From: Verrucomicrobiota bacterium
GTDB lineage: Bacteria; Verrucomicrobiota; Verrucomicrobiia; Limisphaerales; JAGWYX01
Assembly (NCBI GenBank): GCA_018969165.1
Contig: JAGWYX010000121.1
Coordinates: 1-8,497 of the forward strand
Reading direction: 5' to 3'
Length of the DNA stretch: 8,497 nucleotides
Of the stretch, positions 1 to 7,616 are shown in pieces. Under the pieces are notes generated by a model. That model was not told the origin of the DNA. It ran no database searches and was given only the letters and a program-made list of their open reading frames with translations. The position numbers and the translations under genes were made by a program. Position 1 is the stretch's first letter. Every line of letters starts with the position of its first letter.

Positions 1-2463
1 CTCGAATGATTTCCCGGCGACGGTGTAGTCCACCACGAGCGTTTTGACCACCATGAAGGCCGGGTCATCACCCTCCGCCATCCGGGCGACCGGGAAGCTC
101 GATTCACCGGCGTCCACCAGCGCCTGGACCTTGGTGCGCACATCGCGGGTGCGCGCTGGATCGTTCAGCACGCCATACGAGGCCTTGACGATGGCGATCT
201 TGGGCGCCTGGGACGGCGGGGGCAGGACGGGTTCGCCGTTTCGCGTCAATCGGGCAACCGGGTCAAACCGGCCGGCCGCCGGCCGGAAAACGACGAACAC
301 CGACCCGCTCGGTTCGAGCCGAATCGGGATGCGCGTGGTGTCGCCGGCCAGGGTGTAAGCCGGGACGCGCTCGATCCCGCCAGTCTCGGGTTGCCAGAAC
401 TCGGGCACTTTACCGCTGACGCGGAAGGTGCAATTGGCCTCGACCGGATACGGACTGCTGTTGGCGACGAAATAAATTTCGAGTTCGCCATCGCGACGGT
501 GAATCCAGCGCAGCGGCGGCGCAGCCGAAAAATCCGGCGGCACGTGCATCCCAGCCAGGACCTGCTCGGGAGTTTTGTCGGCGATCACTTTTCCCTGGTC
601 CCACAATTCGGCCGCGAGCAGTTTGATGTCGTCGTCGCAACGCGGGTAATCACTCAGGCTGGGCGAGCGGACGGGTTTCGGGCCGAGCACGGTCGCGCCG
701 GCGTCCACGAGCGCCTTGATTTTGCGGAGCAAGGGCGGCGTGATCGTGCGCACGTCGGGCAGGACCAGCACGCGATAGCTCATGCCGTCGGGCAGTACCA
801 GGCGGCCGTCGCGCACCGACATCCGGTTCCGCACGACCTCGGGGGTGCAATTGTCGAAGTCGTAACCGTGGCGGTTGTGATTTTGGAAACCCTGCGGCGC
901 GGCTTCGGGCTGGAGGTAGCAGATGTCCGCGACGAACCGGCCTTGGCGCAGGAGATATTGGCAGCGGGCCAGGTAACGGTGCCAGGCCGGCGACATTTGC
1001 CACCAGGTCTCCGTCCGCTCGTAATGCAGGCCCCACGGGCCCATGGTCATCCCGGGCCGGTAGTTCAGCCACGGCTGCATCGCATAGCGGTGGAACACGA
1101 ACCGGTTGACGCCTTCGCAAAACGCCCGGTCGCCCAGCGCCTTGATCGTCGCCGGGTGCTGCAACCAGCGCTCGTGATTGTCGGCGGTGAACGACTCGGC
1201 GCCCAGAATCCGGTGGCCGTAGGTGTGCGCGGCGGAGGCCATCTCTTTGCAGGTCTGGAAGGCGCCGCCGCCAATCCAGAATTCGCACATTGGCTCGTCG
1301 GCGCGACCGGCGTAGGTCATGTCGTCGCACGGGCCGTCGTAGGCTTCGATGGACAGGCGCAAGCCGCGGGCCTGCGCCAGTTGCTCCATGCGCCCGGCGT
1401 AATTGTCCACCAGCAGGTCGGAGATCGTCTGCCGCCAGTCCCACAAAAAGCGCTCCGAGATCTCCAGGCGGTCCACGACGCGCCCGGTCACCACCGGCAG
1501 GAAGGGCAACAGATCATAGCCGCGCCGCTTTCTGAACTCTTCGCGCATGCGCGTGGTCCAGTTCTGCGTGCCGTTCTCCCAACTGTCGATGTGGGTCGAG
1601 ACCAGGGTTTTGCCGGCGGCGGGGCCGACATCGGCGATGAGTTTGGCCATCATGCCGTCGAATTGGGCTTGGATGCCGACGGGGCTGAGTTTATCGCACT
1701 CGAGACCGCGACCGCTGGCCGGCGCCGGGTTGTTCTCCATGCCGGTGGTCGTGTGTCCGAAACGCAATACCGTCCAGTGCCCGGCAGGCACGTCCCAGGT
1801 CAGCCGTCCGTCGGGCTCCATCCGCGCGGTCAGATCGACGATGCGTTCCCGTGGGATGGCCGAACCGGCCGGCGGCTCCAGCGGCCGGTTGTCCGGCCGA
1901 ATATAGGCGCGAGAGTATTCGGCCTTGGCCTGGATGTCGGGGATGCGATACGGGCCGGGCGCAGGCAAGGCGAGCACGGCAATGTCGCGGTAAAAATTGT
2001 GGCTGGCCTGGGGTTGAGCCAGTTTCTCCGCGAAGTGCGCGGGTCCGTCGATGGTGGTCTCGGTCCAGACCACCTTTTGCATGGACTGTTCGGGGGTGAT
2101 CCATGGTCCGCCGCTGCCGTTCCAGCCGGCGTCGTCGTTCATGTTGATTTCGAGTCCGAGCCGGGCGGCCTCGGAGCACGCGAACTTGAACAATTCCCGC
2201 CAGCGCGGGCTCATGAACGCGACGGGGCCGACCGGCACGCCTTGGTCCACCTCCATGATCAACACGCCGCCGATGCCGACGCGTTGCATGGCTTGGAGGT
2301 CGGCGGTGATGCCTTCGCGGGTGATGTTGCTATTGAGCCAGAACCAATAGACCCACGGTCGGGCCGAGGCGGGCGGGCGGGCAAATTGCCGGGCCAGATC
2401 CTGGGCGAAGGTCCCGTGGGTGAGCGTTCCCAGGACGGTGAGCAGTGCGATGAGTTTTTTCAT
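1..2463 (-). CDS. Secreted GH106 family alpha-L-rhamnosidase, 3' end outside window
   Basis: The frame is open without a stop from ATG at 2463 to the window edge, giving 821 residues; I read most of it and saw no frameshift. Residues 1-20 form a signal peptide (MKKLIALL start, cleavage near TFA-QD), so the enzyme is exported. GH106 hallmarks follow in order: RPWVYWFWLN (35-44), GGVLIMEVDQG (65-75), INMNDDAGWNGSGGPW (106-121), GRGLECDKLS (251-260), HIDSWENGTQNW (291-302), GAESFTADNHERW (421-433) and DGELEIYFVAN (658-668). GH106 enzymes remove terminal alpha-L-rhamnose from plant or algal glycans. E296 in HIDSWE and E423 in AESFT are my candidates for the catalytic pair; their 127-residue spacing resembles that recalled for characterised members. 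The family is usually about 1000-1100 residues, so some 200-300 C-terminal residues are probably missing here. No clear Shine-Dalgarno precedes the ATG. The gene lies 171 bases downstream of the propeller gene on the same strand. Confidence 0.92.
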   Translation of the reverse strand, partial: MKKLIALLTVLGTLTHGTFAQDLARQFARPPASARPWVYWFWLNSNITREGITADLQAMQRVGIGGVLIMEVDQGVPVGPVAFMSPRWRELFKFACSEAARLGLEINMNDDAGWNGSGGPWITPEQSMQKVVWTETTIDGPAHFAEKLAQPQASHNFYRDIAVLALPAPGPYRIPDIQAKAEYSRAYIRPDNRPLEPPAGSAIPRERIVDLTARMEPDGRLTWDVPAGHWTVLRFGHTTTGMENNPAPASGRGLECDKLSPVGIQAQFDGMMAKLIADVGPAAGKTLVSTHIDSWENGTQNWTTRMREEFRKRRGYDLLPFLPVVTGRVVDRLEISERFLWDWRQTISDLLVDNYAGRMEQLAQARGLRLSIEAYDGPCDDMTYAGRADEPMCEFWIGGGAFQTCKEMASAAHTYGHRILGAESFTADNHERWLQHPATIKALGDRAFCEGVNRFVFHRYAMQPWLNYRPGMTMGPWGLHYERTETWWQMSPAWHRYLARCQYLLRQGRFVADICYLQPEAAPQGFQNHNRHGYDFDNCTPEVVRNRMSVRDGRLVLPDGMSYRVLVLPDVRTITPPLLRKIKALVDAGATVLGPKPVRSPSLSDYPRCDDDIKLLAAELWDQGKVIADKTPEQVLAGMHVPPDFSAAPPLRWIHRRDGELEIYFVANSSPYPVEANCTFRVSGKVPEFWQPETGGIERVPAYTLAGDTTRIPIRLEPSGSVFVVFRPAAGRFDPVARLTRNGEPVLPPPSQAPKIAIVKASYGVLNDPARTRDVRTKVQALVDAGESSFPVARMAEGDDPAFMVVKTLVVDYTVAGKSFE

Positions 2464-2519
2464 AGGGAATGACAGGAGGGACTGCGGACAGCGACGGCAC
2501 GGGTGCGATCGCGGGGCGG

Positions 2520-2547
2520 GATGCTGGATGCTCGATGCTGGATACTC
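2520..2547. repeat. Four-copy 7-bp tandem repeat in the spacer before the GH106 gene
   Basis: On the plus strand four heptamers lie head to tail: GATGCTG, GATGCTC, GATGCTG and GATACTC. They sit in the 171-base spacer (2464-2634) between the propeller gene and the GH106 start. The same spacer has two small hairpins: TTCAT-GGG-ATGAA at 2618-2630, just past the propeller stop, and CCGAG-N5-CTCGG at 2547-2561. Neither is followed by a T-run on the minus strand, so neither is a convincing intrinsic terminator, and transcription could continue into GH106. The function of the heptamers is unknown. They could be a simple replication-slippage repeat or a dispersed intergenic family. Confidence 0.75.
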
Positions 2548-2634
2548 CGAGCCATCCTCGGGATGTGCAACGGGCGGAATCGAATCGGGTATCGAACGAC
2601 TTGGGTGACGGCCGCGCTTCATGGGATGAACCGA

Positions 2635-4062
2635 TCATGGAGTGGGCAGAGGTGGTCGGGCCAGGGCCGGCACCTCACTCGGAGTCAGGAGCCGGACCTC
2701 CTGGAGACACATGCCGTATCGGCTGCCGAGCGGGCGCGAGACGAACTTCACACCGCCCCAGCCCGAACTGAAGTTCGCGCCGTAGCAGAGCCAAAGCGTG
2801 CGGCCATCGGCGCCGATAAACTTGGAAGGCACGTTGACAAAATAGGCCTGCTCGCCGAAATGCTCCAGGTAACTGACCAGGCGCCACGGACCCGTGATGC
2901 CATCGGCCTCGAGGAGATAGGTGTTGAAATAGCCAACCGTGTTGCCGCCGTCGGTTACGCAAAGCAGATATTTGCGCAACGGGGCGTCGTAGGTCATCGT
3001 CACGCAGCCCATGTGATCGCGCCAGGCGGCGGTCGGTTTAAGCGCGGAGAATTTCTTTGACCACCGTGGGCCACCCGCAGCCCTCCCCGCGTAAAATTCG
3101 TATCGGGCGGCATCGTTCATGTTCCGGATCGACGGTCGGACGCGGACCAGGTAAATCTCGTCGCCGGTGATCCAACTGTTGAAAGCGAAGCGTCGGTTCG
3201 CGCCTTGGGAGGCTCCATGCGCGACCAGGTAGGCCTTGCCGTCCGGCGAGTGTTCCAACTCCTTTCCGAAGTCCACGAAGTGCGGCGAGCCAATCTTCAC
3301 CGGCTCGCCCTGGAGCGCGATTTCGCCGAAGAGCGGATGGGCCGGTGTGCAGGGCGTCTGCGTCCAGGTCCGGCCGAAGTCGGTGGACCACCGGAAGCCG
3401 ACGAACGGGCCGAGCCACGGCCAATTGAACAGCCCGCCGTCACGACGCACCTGGCCCGCCGGCTGCAGGCAATAGGTGCCGTAGTACCAGACCCCGCGAT
3501 AGACGAGACTGCCGCAGGGGTATCGGCCGGCGTACGGCGAGGGGTCGGATTTATAAACACCCTGGTCGCTGATGGTGAGGCGCACGGGGTCGTCGCCCAG
3601 GATCGTGGCGAAGCCCGTGGTCGCGTTCGTGCCGCCGGAATCGGCGCCGAGTCCATTGACGTTGCCGTCCGTCCACGGCGAGTAAAGATTGCCGTCGGCG
3701 GCCCAGGACGGATACCAGGTATCCGCATGAGCGTATTCGGCGTGACGCCCGGTAAAGGCGACGGCGGCGACGTCGGTGGAGGGCGGGAATGGGCAGTCCG
3801 GAGGCGGGGTTGAAGGCCAGATGGAATCACGCGCGGGTGGGGCGCCAGCGCCGGACCGATTGTTGGGATCGGCGTCGGCGGCGTGGCCAAGGCTCAGCGC
3901 GACCAAGCCAACCCAGGCGAGGAACAGCGCCAGTGCGGGAACACCAAGGCGGCGTGGCCACCGCTGCCGCGCTGCCAGCCGTGCCGCGAGCCAGGGAGAG
4001 GAGCCGCCCTCAGCCATGCGGTTCATGGAAAGGTCTCGAGCGCTGTTCCGTACTCCCTTCAT
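2635..4062 (-). CDS. Secreted beta-propeller protein with sialidase-type Asp-box, function unknown
   Basis: The 475-residue protein has a long basic N-region and a hydrophobic stretch at about 39-60 (PALALFLAWVGLVALSLGHA), which ends in a likely signal peptidase site near residue 61. The mature part begins with a Pro/Ala-rich linker (about 62-95). The rest is rich in aromatic strands typical of five- or six-bladed propellers, with WYPSWAADGNLYSPWTDG (116-133), YRGVWYYGTYC (188-198) and an exact Asp-box STDFGRTW at 226-233. Only one clear Asp-box is visible. The fold class includes sialidases and the GH32/GH43/GH117/GH130-type enzymes, but I cannot assign a catalytic residue or family, so enzyme activity is inference; a lectin-like role is equally possible. 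Its ATG overlaps the TGA of the upstream gene as ATGA, which favours this start. In-frame ATGs at 4026 and 4017 would give a more usual signal-peptide length. Confidence 0.82.
   Translation of the reverse strand: MKGVRNSARDLSMNRMAEGGSSPWLAARLAARQRWPRRLGVPALALFLAWVGLVALSLGHAADADPNNRSGAGAPPARDSIWPSTPPPDCPFPPSTDVAAVAFTGRHAEYAHADTWYPSWAADGNLYSPWTDGNVNGLGADSGGTNATTGFATILGDDPVRLTISDQGVYKSDPSPYAGRYPCGSLVYRGVWYYGTYCLQPAGQVRRDGGLFNWPWLGPFVGFRWSTDFGRTWTQTPCTPAHPLFGEIALQGEPVKIGSPHFVDFGKELEHSPDGKAYLVAHGASQGANRRFAFNSWITGDEIYLVRVRPSIRNMNDAARYEFYAGRAAGGPRWSKKFSALKPTAAWRDHMGCVTMTYDAPLRKYLLCVTDGGNTVGYFNTYLLEADGITGPWRLVSYLEHFGEQAYFVNVPSKFIGADGRTLWLCYGANFSSGWGGVKFVSRPLGSRYGMCLQEVRLLTPSEVPALARPPLPTP
4059..4062 (-). 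other. ATGA stop/start overlap between two coupled genes
   Basis: On the minus strand the TGA stop of the malectin-domain enzyme (4061-4059) and the ATG start of the propeller protein (4062-4060) share bases in the sequence ATGA. Such 4-base overlaps usually mean that the ribosome finishing the first gene restarts on the second. This implies one transcript and matched output of the two proteins. No good Shine-Dalgarno is seen before this ATG, which fits reinitiation. Confidence 0.75.
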
Positions 4063-7000
4063 CGCCGGGAAACTGTCGTGCGGCCGGGTTCGGGTCCCGG
4101 CATGACGACCACTGTTTGGTTCAGTCGCGGAGCGGTCGCCGGGAAATAGACCGGCCGCCCGGCAGCCGGCCGCGCCTCGATGTAATACTCGATGCCGTCC
4201 GCGTCGTCGTAGAATCGTGGAATGGTCACGGCATAGACCCCGCGCGCGACATGGTTCAACCGGGTCTTTACGAACCGGCCACGCCCCATCCGACGCGCGG
4301 ACAACCAGGCCGCCCGGGGCGGCTGCTCAGACAGAATAATGACCTTCAGGGACAGGAGCTCCCCTGCCCGGACAACACTCCGCACCGTGGGGACGATGAT
4401 CCGCGTCGGGCCCTGGTATATCCCAGGCGGCTGCGCCTCTGCGGGCAAAGGTTGCTCGATCAGCGCGGCCAGGTCGGCCCCTGGTTTTTCGAGCAGGGCC
4501 GGCAAGAGATGTTGTTGCCAATTGGCCACGGTGCCGAGTTCGCCGGTCGTGCTGACGGTGGCGAAGAGGTTTTGGAACACCACACCCACCGCGCGTACCA
4601 ATTCGCGCCGCAGCGGCAACGCCAACCGCGCAGCCAGCCGCTGACGCGCGGTGGCGTCCGGTTCCGCCTTCACTTGGGTCAGCGCCTGGTTGAACTTGGC
4701 CCAGATGCAGTTCACCTCGCCGATGCCGCGCAGGTAGCGGAAGGTGGCCAGCCAATAGTCGAAACGCTCGCGGTTACCGGCGCCGCGGACCTCCGGGCCC
4801 AGAGCCGCGAAATCGTCCACGAAATCATATCCCGCGCGCACCTCCGACCAAGGGAGCGGATTGGGGCGAATGCCGCCGGGGCCGTCCACCCAGTCAGATG
4901 GACGCGGCAATTTGCCATCGACTTTTTCGAAGATAGCCGCCGCGCGCGAGCCGATCGCCGCGCCGAATTGGTGTCGAGCCCAGTCCGCGTAAAAATCAAC
5001 GGTCGGCGGGTAGGTTTGTGTCGGTGACACCGACCCGGGCCAGTCGGCGGCGTAGTCGCCAACGGCCGGACCGCCGCAATTGATCTTCCGGGTGAACCCG
5101 ACGCCCTCGACGACGATCCCGGCGATGCTGGGGAATTCGACGCGCGGCACGAACTCGAGATCGAGCCAGCCGTTGGTAACGGGCACTTCGGCGAATGTGT
5201 AGTCCAACGCGCGGTTCTGGCCGACCTTCGCGAAAATATCGAGGTGCTCGATCACCATTCGGCCTTGGAGCTGGACATCGAACACGCGCCGGCCGGCTTC
5301 AGCGTAATGGGGTTCACAGAATTTGAGTGTGACCCGGCAGGGGCCGTTGCTGGCCGGCAGGTGGTAGGCAGCCAAGTTGTAACGCACCGTCTGGTAGATG
5401 GGCGCCTCGGTCGTGCCGGCGATCGGGTGCGTCGAGAAATCCGCGCACTGGCCTCCCACCGGCCCGGCGACCCTGGCTGGCGCCGCCGGCTGCGACGTGG
5501 GCTGATCCCACGCACTCTGGTCCCAGGCGGCCTGGGCTAATGCGGAGACATTGGGCGCCAGCACACGCGTGCGCCAGTGAATCCCCATCAAACCGTCGCA
5601 CCCGAAACGACGGGCATCCGCGGCGTCGCGGCGCATCCGGCCGACCCAGAGCTGCGGCGAAGTCAAGCCGGGATCGTCTTCGAGCCAGGGGATGGCCCAT
5701 TTGCCGCGGCCGTGCACCTCGGCGAAGCCTTTGTCCACCGGCGTGCGGCCGACCTCGCGATTGATGCAACTGACGGCAACTTCCGGGGGCAGGATTTTGT
5801 CGAACAGGGCACGGTCCTGCTGCGGCCCGAGCACCCAGCCGCAGGTGGCCAGTTGAAACGGGACAGCAACGCGTCGCGCGGCGGTGATGGCGGCGAAGAG
5901 ATCGTTCGTGGTCGCCCGGATTTGCTCCTCCTTCACCCCCTCCCAGGTCCAACCTTCCGGGGTCCAGAGCCAGTAATAATCCAGCGGATAAGCCTGCGCC
6001 GCGCGGCGAAAGATGCCTTCGTAGAGCTGTTGGATGATCGCCGGGTCGGCCGGGTCCTTCCCGTCGGCTTTCAGGCGTCGGGCGACGGCGGCAGGCACCA
6101 CGAGGGGCGTCTCGGTACCGACGCAGGTCTTCACGCCGAGTTGGCGGGCGAACTGGAACGCGCTCCGCAGCATCGTCCCGGTGCGTTCGAACACGCCGTT
6201 GCACGCCTCCGGCGTCGCCGGTTCCGGGCACGCGCTGCCCATCACGTCCGCTCCGAAATCGTCCCGCTCGAACAGCGCGGCCGCCCCGTAAGAAAAGGCG
6301 CCAGTCCGCTTTGCCGCGTAACCCCAGTTGCCCCGGCGGGTGTTCTGATAACTGGCCGGATAACTATTCTTCACGGTGCCGTCCGAATTCGCGTCCTCGG
6401 CCAGCCCGATCCACACGGTCGGCTCGGCGTTGGGGCGCCCCTCGGGATAGGTGTGCAGCCCGACGAAGTTCATCCCCAGCTTCGGCAACTGGGCGATGAT
6501 CGCCTGGTAATCATCCACATTCCACCAGTCGGGGCCTTCGGGAAAGTCGTGAAACGGTTGGATGCCGCGCAAGGCGAACAACGGGTGGCGTTCCTCGTCC
6601 AGCCACGGGAGCCAACCCGCCCCGTCGGCAGGCGACGCCCCCCGTCCCCGCGCCAGGCGGTCGGCGTGATCGAACGGCAAGGGCGCCGTGACCGCTGAGC
6701 GCTCGGGGATCAGGTCGCCGTGGAGATAAAAACGCATCTCCAGTCGCTCGGCAAACCGGTAGGCCGCGTAAAGCGTGCCTACGGGATCGCCGCCGACCAG
6801 GAGCACGAACCGGCGCCGACCGCGCTCGACGGTTTTGAGCGCGTATCCCTGGGGGGCCAATGAGACCAGCGCCCCGGCCAGCCCCGGATCCGCGGGCAGC
6901 GCCCCGAGCAGCGCGCGCCCATTCGCCGAAACCACGATCACGGTCCGCGCAACGGGGAGCGCGCCGGAAGCGGTGCGGATGACTGGCAGGAGGCCGGTCC

Positions 7001-7196
7001 GCAGGAACACGTAACGGCGGACCTCGCGCGCGGCCAGGGTCTCGAGTGGAGTAGCCTCGGCCGGCGAAACAACCACCGGCAAATCGGGAGCGCCGCCAAC
7101 GGCGGTGATCAGGCAGCGCCCGGCCAAGGCCGCCAGCACGACCAGCCTCAACCCTTTCGCCGCGCCGGCCCAGCATGTAAGCAAGTGCGATTTCAT
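4059..7196 (-). CDS. Large secreted glycoside-hydrolase-like protein with GH67/GH20-type N-domain and malectin domain
   Basis: I place the start at ATG 7196 (1045 residues): AGGA lies 8 bases upstream and the start gives a proper signal peptide (MKSHLLTC start, hydrophobic LRLVVLAALAG, cleavage near VGGA-PD at about 36). The frame extends to an ATG at 7277, but that adds 27 residues that bury the signal peptide. Residues about 39-163 resemble the alpha/beta domain preceding the barrel in GH67, GH115 and GH20 enzymes (LAAREVRRYVFLRTG, GTLYAAYRFAERL). A barrel-like region follows (about 205-560) with RGIQPFHDFPEGPDWWNVDD (210-229) and YYWLWTPEGWTWEG (407-420), rich in acidic and aromatic residues. 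Residues about 579-701 look like a malectin carbohydrate-binding domain (FSTHPIAGTTEAPIYQTVRY, RVTLKFCEPHY, FDVQLQG, GIVVEGVGF), followed by INCGGPA (705-711). A helical part and an Ig-like C-terminal domain (about 933-1033) end the protein. Hydrolysis of a glycan, perhaps at a uronic acid, is inferred; the exact family is not recognised. Confidence 0.82.
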   Translation of the reverse strand: MKSHLLTCWAGAAKGLRLVVLAALAGRCLITAVGGAPDLPVVVSPAEATPLETLAAREVRRYVFLRTGLLPVIRTASGALPVARTVIVVSANGRALLGALPADPGLAGALVSLAPQGYALKTVERGRRRFVLLVGGDPVGTLYAAYRFAERLEMRFYLHGDLIPERSAVTAPLPFDHADRLARGRGASPADGAGWLPWLDEERHPLFALRGIQPFHDFPEGPDWWNVDDYQAIIAQLPKLGMNFVGLHTYPEGRPNAEPTVWIGLAEDANSDGTVKNSYPASYQNTRRGNWGYAAKRTGAFSYGAAALFERDDFGADVMGSACPEPATPEACNGVFERTGTMLRSAFQFARQLGVKTCVGTETPLVVPAAVARRLKADGKDPADPAIIQQLYEGIFRRAAQAYPLDYYWLWTPEGWTWEGVKEEQIRATTNDLFAAITAARRVAVPFQLATCGWVLGPQQDRALFDKILPPEVAVSCINREVGRTPVDKGFAEVHGRGKWAIPWLEDDPGLTSPQLWVGRMRRDAADARRFGCDGLMGIHWRTRVLAPNVSALAQAAWDQSAWDQPTSQPAAPARVAGPVGGQCADFSTHPIAGTTEAPIYQTVRYNLAAYHLPASNGPCRVTLKFCEPHYAEAGRRVFDVQLQGRMVIEHLDIFAKVGQNRALDYTFAEVPVTNGWLDLEFVPRVEFPSIAGIVVEGVGFTRKINCGGPAVGDYAADWPGSVSPTQTYPPTVDFYADWARHQFGAAIGSRAAAIFEKVDGKLPRPSDWVDGPGGIRPNPLPWSEVRAGYDFVDDFAALGPEVRGAGNRERFDYWLATFRYLRGIGEVNCIWAKFNQALTQVKAEPDATARQRLAARLALPLRRELVRAVGVVFQNLFATVSTTGELGTVANWQQHLLPALLEKPGADLAALIEQPLPAEAQPPGIYQGPTRIIVPTVRSVVRAGELLSLKVIILSEQPPRAAWLSARRMGRGRFVKTRLNHVARGVYAVTIPRFYDDADGIEYYIEARPAAGRPVYFPATAPRLNQTVVVMPGPEPGRTTVSRR

Positions 7197-7204
7197 GTTG
7201 CGTG

Positions 7205-7208
7205 TCCT
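7205..7208 (-). promoter_or_regulatory. Shine-Dalgarno AGGA before ATG 7196
   Basis: The minus strand reads GGCAGGACACGCAAC immediately before ATG 7196, placing AGGA 8 bases upstream. Together with the signal peptide that begins at this ATG, this decides the start against the longer reading from 7277 or 7244. Confidence 0.55.
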
Positions 7209-7285
7209 GCCCTCGGAAAACCCTGCCGCCGTTTCGCGGGCCATTTGAGTCGGTTTCCGCCAGCCTGCCCGCCGCACTCGAGGTT

Positions 7286-7307
7286 CGCTTTGATACAGGT
7301 CAAAGCG
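7286..7307. promoter_or_regulatory. FNR/CRP-like inverted repeat, candidate operator
   Basis: A perfect 8-base inverted repeat, CGCTTTGA-TACAGG-TCAAAGCG, lies 90 bases upstream of the minus-strand start at 7196. Its core TTGAT-ACAG-GTCAA matches the known FNR-type consensus TTGAT-N4-ATCAA at 9 of 10 fixed positions, so a CRP/FNR-family regulator is the best guess. It could instead be the first of the run of hairpins that follows. No regulator gene is in the window. Confidence 0.4.
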
Positions 7308-7312
7308 CTCGT

Positions 7313-7396
7313 CTGGACTCGCGGTTTAATGACCCTCGAGTCCGGCCTGGCTTGGGGCGACTGGAAGGTCGCCCGCACCGGCAGACAAGAATGTCT
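7313..7396. repeat. Three consecutive inverted repeats, possible dispersed palindromic element
   Basis: Three stem-loops follow each other. The first is 7313-7321 with 7337-7345 (perfect core GGACTCG/CGAGTCC, loop of 15). The second is 7355-7361 with 7368-7374 (GGGCGAC, loop TGGAAG, GTCGCCC). The third is 7383-7387 with 7392-7396 (AGACA, loop AGAA, TGTCT). Such hairpin clusters resemble REP/BIME-like dispersed intergenic elements. No T-run follows any stem, so classic intrinsic terminators are unlikely. A structured RNA leader is an alternative. Confidence 0.55.
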
Positions 7397-7606
7397 CCCC
7401 GGCGCTAAACACATACTCGGCGAGCCAAGTTGCGATGGAAATCGCGAGCCCTTGAACCGTGAAACTCGACATAATCAAGCGCAGTCTCGGTGTCACGATC
7501 GTGCCCGCTGTCCGTGCCTTCAAGCACTCGACGACCAAGGCGCGCAACCGGGATGGAAGATGAATGAGGCGAACCGAGTGAGGTTGAACAACCAGACGCC
7601 GGGATC

Positions 7607-7610
7607 GAGG
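7607..7610 (+). promoter_or_regulatory. Shine-Dalgarno GAGG before GTG 7617
   Basis: GAGG followed by the 6-base spacer CGGCGC precedes GTG at 7617. This is the best-spaced ribosome site near the plus-strand gene and gives a compact signal peptide. The competing ATG at 7560 has only a weaker GGGA 6 bases upstream. Confidence 0.5.
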
Positions 7611-7616
7611 CGGCGC

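Larger units (their letters stand above)
7197..7616. other. Structured divergent intergenic region of about 420 bases
   Basis: This region separates the minus-strand enzyme gene from the plus-strand gene and should hold both promoters. It contains a FNR/CRP-like dyad (7286-7307), three consecutive hairpins (7313-7396), a direct 7-mer GCGAGCC at 7420-7426 and 7444-7450, and a perfect palindrome CACGATCGTG at 7494-7503. Loose -10-like hexamers are TTTAAT (7325-7330) and CATAAT (7470-7475) on the plus strand, but neither has a well-spaced -35, so I call no promoter. A 34-codon frame from GTG 7459 ends at TGA 7561-7563. It overlaps an alternative ATG (7560) of the next gene, but I do not regard it as a supported gene. 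Confidence 0.7.

Noticed and set aside
268..286. GC-only inverted repeat CCGGCCGG-CCG-CCGGCCGG
   Set aside because: It falls inside the GH106 coding region, encodes an ordinary Arg-Pro-Ala-Ala-Gly segment, and such runs are expected by chance at this GC content.
391..2472. A 693-codon open frame on the plus strand
   Set aside because: It lies antisense to the GH106 gene in matching codon register; GC-rich codon use leaves few stops on the opposite strand, and the translation is low-complexity with no recognisable family motif.
2618..2630. Hairpin TTCAT-GGG-ATGAA just after the propeller gene as a terminator
   Set aside because: The stem is only 5 bases and AT-rich, with no following T-run on the minus strand.
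3789..5027. A 412-codon open frame on the plus strand
   Set aside because: It spans the junction of two well-supported minus-strand genes and has an Arg/Gly/Pro-rich translation typical of an antisense shadow.
5577..6698. A 373-codon open frame on the plus strand
   Set aside because: It is antisense to the barrel region of the malectin-domain enzyme, which has clear protein features and a signal peptide; the antisense product has none.
7452..7475. Possible plus-strand promoter TTGAAC ... CATAAT
   Set aside because: The spacer is only 12 bases and the -35 matches weakly, so it is not a convincing sigma-70 promoter.
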